Below are positions 60,892-64,000 of a stretch of 64,000 nucleotides of DNA, piece after piece (position 1 is the first letter of the stretch; each line of letters opens with the position of its first letter). This DNA is from Xylaria sp. FL1777 (Eukaryota > Ascomycota > Sordariomycetes > Xylariales > Xylariaceae): assembly GCA_022578965.1 (NCBI GenBank), contig MU400513.1:1-64000 (forward strand). The letters are read 5' to 3'. The position numbers and the translations under genes were made by a program. The notes beneath the pieces are model-generated. The model saw nothing but the letters and a program-made list of their open reading frames with translations. It was not told where the DNA came from and did no database searches.

Positions 60892-62436
60892 TCACTGGTA
60901 TCCATGCCACTGGCGCTGCATGCTATGGGCACTGACTTGGCTCCGTGTACTCTGACTGGAGAGTCTCTCACCGCCGAAATCGAGGCCCATATAGTCGAGC
61001 TCGCCCTCGATGCGTCCGTTGCCCAGAAATCTAATCCAGCCGTAGTTGTTGTTACCGTAAAAAATGCGGCCGTCCCTCTCCCTCTCCTCTCCACGCCATG
61101 TGAAGGGCACGCGATCCTCAGAGGGCCCCCAAGGTCGCTCATCGAAGTGCAGAATCCCGCTGACAATGCCCAGGTCGAATTTTCCCCACAGCTCGCGCCC
61201 GCTAAGGGTGAGTACGAGATCGAAATCGTCAAAGCCCCACTGGTCGTTGGCCTCATTTGAGAAGATGTCATAGCGACCGTTTAGGAGACCGAGGGGTGGT
61301 AGAGAAGGTGCGGTAATCAGGTCGTAATAGTCGTCACTGTCATTATAGCGACCATTTAGGAGACCTAGGGGTGGCGGAGAAGGTGCTGTAATCGGGTCGT
61401 AGTAGTCGTCATTGTCACCGGAATCACCATTATCACTATAGCGACCATTGTCATCAAAGTCGTCATAGTCATCAGGGTTGTTATGATCATTGTAGCGATC
61501 ACTGTCACTGTAACGGCCATTATCACCGGAGTGATTACTGCCGTCAAATTCCTGGTAAGGGGGCGGGGGATCATCGAAGCCGCCGTTTGAATCAAAGGTA
61601 CTCGAGGTGGGAACCCTGCCTCTAGCCACAAAAGCACCGCTTCGTCGTGCGGTTTGCTGAGTGCGACCATGTCCGCCGGCTGCAGTTTCAGTGGTAGAAG
61701 TACTTCCTCGGCTGGGCCCTTGGGAAATTCCACCACGACGGGCAGTCTGTTTCTTGACAGGATTGGCGGAAGTAGAAGTAGTTTTCTTCGGTGGTGGTGT
61801 AGATGTAGTAGGTTTTGGCTTCTTTGCTGTCGACGCCTTCGGCTTCGGAGCGTCTTTAACAGGTTTAGAAGCAGACTTGTTCTTTGGCTTTGGACTATCC
61901 TTCACGGCTTTGCTTGAAGTTTTACCCGCCGTAGATGCCTTCACCTTCTTCGCAACAGACGAGCTCTTGGATGCGTTGTTTGCGGAAACCGTGATGTTGA
62001 TGCCGCCAACGCTGATGTTCATATCGACATTAGACGAATCAGCCTTGCGCTTCTTGCTGGCGGCCGTAGAAGAAGCCGCTGAGGTCGGGGCTCCCGCATT
62101 CACGGCCATCTTCGCCTCGCGCTCGTTCTTAACCCATTCCTTCTTGAGATCTTTCTCTAGTTTCTGGATGTGTGAGGGGACTGCAAGCTTGCCAGCGTTG
62201 ACGGCATCGAACAAACGCATGCGTGCAACTGATTTGGTCTTGGAGGGCTGCAGACCATAGTGAATGAGCTGCGCTTCAAACCAGTGAGCCGGGTGGTCTT
62301 TGTCGGAGCCTGACTTGAAGTACTCCTGAAGCTCAGAGACGGTAGCTCGACGGTGGCGGTTGTGGCCGCTTGCCTCAGCGTAGAGGTCCCCAGCAAAGGA
62401 GAAGCCGTCTTTTGCGGCTGCCGGTGCAAGAGACAT
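60892..62436 (-). CDS. Uncharacterised fungal protein with conserved N- and C-terminal domains
   Basis: A single-exon frame of 514 residues starts at the ATG at 62,436. The N-terminal ~100 residues (ATVSELQEYFKSGSDKDHPA, HWFEAQLIHYGLQPSKTK) form a compact helical region in which a tyrosine/tryptophan-bearing helix is followed by a lysine-rich helix; similar N-termini occur in uncharacterised ascomycete proteins. The middle (110-290) is Lys/Ser/Pro/Thr-rich, disordered and nuclear-localisation-like. Then follows an Asp/Asn/Tyr/Gly-rich stretch with a 25-residue tandem duplication. The last ~90 residues (FDLVLTLSGRELWGKFDLGIVSGIL and GYNNYGWIRFLG-like) look like a small beta domain. The function is unknown; a nuclear role is inferred only from composition. 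Confidence 0.75.
   Translation of the reverse strand: MSLAPAAAKDGFSFAGDLYAEASGHNRHRRATVSELQEYFKSGSDKDHPAHWFEAQLIHYGLQPSKTKSVARMRLFDAVNAGKLAVPSHIQKLEKDLKKEWVKNEREAKMAVNAGAPTSAASSTAASKKRKADSSNVDMNISVGGINITVSANNASKSSSVAKKVKASTAGKTSSKAVKDSPKPKNKSASKPVKDAPKPKASTAKKPKPTTSTPPPKKTTSTSANPVKKQTARRGGISQGPSRGSTSTTETAAGGHGRTQQTARRSGAFVARGRVPTSSTFDSNGGFDDPPPPYQEFDGSNHSGDNGRYSDSDRYNDHNNPDDYDDFDDNGRYSDNGDSGDNDDYYDPITAPSPPPLGLLNGRYNDSDDYYDLITAPSLPPLGLLNGRYDIFSNEANDQWGFDDFDLVLTLSGRELWGKFDLGIVSGILHFDERPWGPSEDRVPFTWRGEERERDGRIFYGNNNYGWIRFLGNGRIEGELDYMGLDFGGERLSSQSTRSQVSAHSMQRQWHGYQ
61271..61420 (-). repeat. 75-bp tandem duplication inside a coding region
   Basis: Two units of 75 bp (61,271-61,345 and 61,346-61,420) keep the frame and encode two copies of a DDYYD.ITAPS.PPLGLLNGRY segment that differ at a few positions. 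Confidence 0.8.
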
Positions 62437-63547
62437 TGCTTACAAAGAATGAGGTATGAGGCTTTATGAAACAGACTGCAAGCGAAATTCGTAGATTTGC
62501 TGTGGTGTTTTCGGCTCAACCTTTTGTGGGATCCAAGACTCCAGAGAAGCTTAAGAGGTATGGAAGTTCGGCACCACTCTCGGGGACAACGCTGTAGTAG
62601 GCAGGTCCACCTAAGCAAACACATTCACTACATGTGTTTAAAACACCTTAGGTACCCAGGTACTGTGCTGCAAGAAGATACCTTAGTACCTTTATAGCAG
62701 ATGGACGTTTTAAGGTTATGATTATGAACTATTGTGCCGGAATCCCTGGGCTCTAGGCGGCCTTGGGGGAGGAAGGCGAAGTTACTAACTGTAGTAATAG
62801 TGATTTCTGATCATATACTCGTAACAAGCGAGCAATTGAAAAATACCAGCTCGACTCCGACCTAGCTTCTTAGCTACCAGAGATAGCTCGTGCCTCAATG
62901 AAGGTAGACAGGCTTGCGTTTAGGTATGCGAAGGTTTCCAAAGTTGTCCGTATCTGGCACCTTGGATACTTATAGCTTCTTGCACATATACTTTAGAAAA
63001 TAGGATAGAAAGACATTCCACAAAATTCATGACTAGTGGACTTATTAGTATGGTAGGTATGTATTGAAGATCCCCTTTACCGACTAATTGTATGTATCGC
63101 ACCGTATATGAATAGAGGAGAGATTCGGCGTGAGGGGTTCGTACGCATCATAGCCAAGACATTGCGCCCTAGTGCTTATGCAGACCCAAAACAGCCATCT
63201 CAGGTTTATGATTATATAAATGTCGTGGGTATTTGAAGAGGTTGATTTCAACAATGAATCTACACACGCTCCGCCATCCTTAGTCTCTGTCAATACTGTT
63301 GTTTGATTGCCTCCGCCAACCATGCCATGCTAGAGTCGTAAAATAAAGGAGTAAATCTCTACCGACCGGAAATTTTTTTCGTGAGAGGAGCATCGTTTAT
63401 ACACGTTATAATAGTGCCCAACGCCGCCGGGCCCCGGGATATAGGTCATCAACGGTCGAATTTTGTTGCTTGTTATACATGATTGGTTTTTATACAGGGA
63501 GCATCCCGTGCTCCAAATAGCGTGGTCGAGGGTACAACACGATGAGC
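62437..63547. other. Intergenic region
   Basis: About 1.1 kb with no gene I can support. A cluster of TTAGGTACC, CCAGGTAC and CCTTAGTACC words lies at 62,645-62,690, upstream of the minus-strand gene. Confidence 0.45.
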
Positions 63548-64000
63548 TTATTGATTCTTGACGACGCCAACCTTAGCAGCGCGCAATACCCTCCCATTGA
63601 GCTTGTAGCCCTTCTGCTGTACGTGGAAGACTGTATTTTCCTCCTTATCGGGCATCGGCGTCATAAAGGTCGCCTCGTGCTCGTTCGGGTTGAACTTTTC
63701 GCCCTCGGGACTGAACCGATCTAGGCCGTGCTTGGACAAGGTCTGGAGCATGCTGGTTTCTGTCAACTTGACACCCTCATAGAAGTTGTTGAGGTCCACG
63801 TTGGCTTCCTTGCCCTCCTCAGTCTTCATCTTCTCTTGGCCCATGGTCAAGGCGCGGTCGAGGTTGTCGATGCTCTCAACAAGATCCTTGGCAAACCGAT
63901 GAATAGCGAAGTCGCGAGCAGCCTTTACTTCTCGCTGGGTACGATCTTGAAGGTTACGGAAGTCGGCGATAGACCGAACGTATTTGTCCTGTTGTGAAAG
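63548..64000 (-). CDS. mge1: Mitochondrial GrpE (Mge1), 3' part, runs off the window
   Basis: The minus-strand frame is open from the right edge to TGA/TAA at 63,548, about 150 residues. It begins inside the long helix of GrpE (DKYVRSIADFRNLQDRTQRE; FAKDLVESIDNLDRAL) and continues through the beta domain, with KFNPNEHEATFMTP as the GrpE signature and a KGYKLNGRVLRAAKVGVV end. GrpE is the nucleotide-exchange factor for mitochondrial Hsp70 in protein import and folding in the matrix. No intron is seen in this part. The N-terminus with the targeting sequence lies outside the window. Confidence 0.94.
   Translation of the reverse strand, partial: LSQQDKYVRSIADFRNLQDRTQREVKAARDFAIHRFAKDLVESIDNLDRALTMGQEKMKTEEGKEANVDLNNFYEGVKLTETSMLQTLSKHGLDRFSPEGEKFNPNEHEATFMTPMPDKEENTVFHVQQKGYKLNGRVLRAAKVGVVKNQ

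Overview
The window looks like part of a filamentous ascomycete (Pezizomycotina) genome. Genes carry short introns of 51-109 bp with GT..AG ends and CTAAC-like branch sites. The proteins include a Zn2Cys6 regulator, an NWD/NACHT-ankyrin receptor, and eukaryotic RFC1, mitochondrial uL16 and mitochondrial GrpE. The repeats show the C-to-T/G-to-A decay typical of repeat-induced point mutation (RIP). I cannot name the genus.

The first ~31.35 kb is one extremely AT-rich block with no supportable living gene. It is a graveyard of nested, RIP-mutated transposons: (i) inverted copies of a Ty3/gypsy-like element (1-2350 and 7173-11271) whose integrase core can still be read; (ii) a ~3.65 kb element with ~0.5 kb terminal inverted repeats (2351-5998), a second copy lacking its left arm (11272-14299) and an isolated arm (6683-7172); (iii) two direct copies of a ~1.78 kb unit (14300-16076 and 16625-18405); (iv) a Ty1/copia element (23057-30430) with two 287-bp LTRs and a 5-bp target duplication, nested between an inward-facing ~84-bp inverted repeat pair (19803-30744). 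Near 31.35 kb the composition switches abruptly to normal genic DNA.

31.4-46.5 kb is an accessory-type region: an NmrA-like dehydrogenase-fold gene interrupted near its 3' end by a 445-bp MITE-like insertion; a divergent pair of a Zn2Cys6 regulator and an MFS drug:proton-type transporter; a secreted PQQ-type sugar dehydrogenase homologue with unusual active-site positions; and a ~1,516-residue NACHT-ankyrin receptor with very similar ankyrin repeats. Regulator, transporter, NmrA and oxidoreductase together resemble the accessory part of a small metabolic or detoxification cluster, but no synthase gene is in the window.

46.4-49.3 kb is gene-poor and holds a probable decayed gene. From 49.3 kb onward the region is conserved housekeeping-type DNA: a small lysine-rich membrane protein, an uncharacterised three-exon gene, mitochondrial ribosomal protein uL16m divergent from replication factor C large subunit (RFC1), two uncharacterised fungal genes, and the 3' part of mitochondrial GrpE (Mge1) running off the right edge. 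Exon structures were worked out by hand from reading frame and splice signals and have no transcript support.
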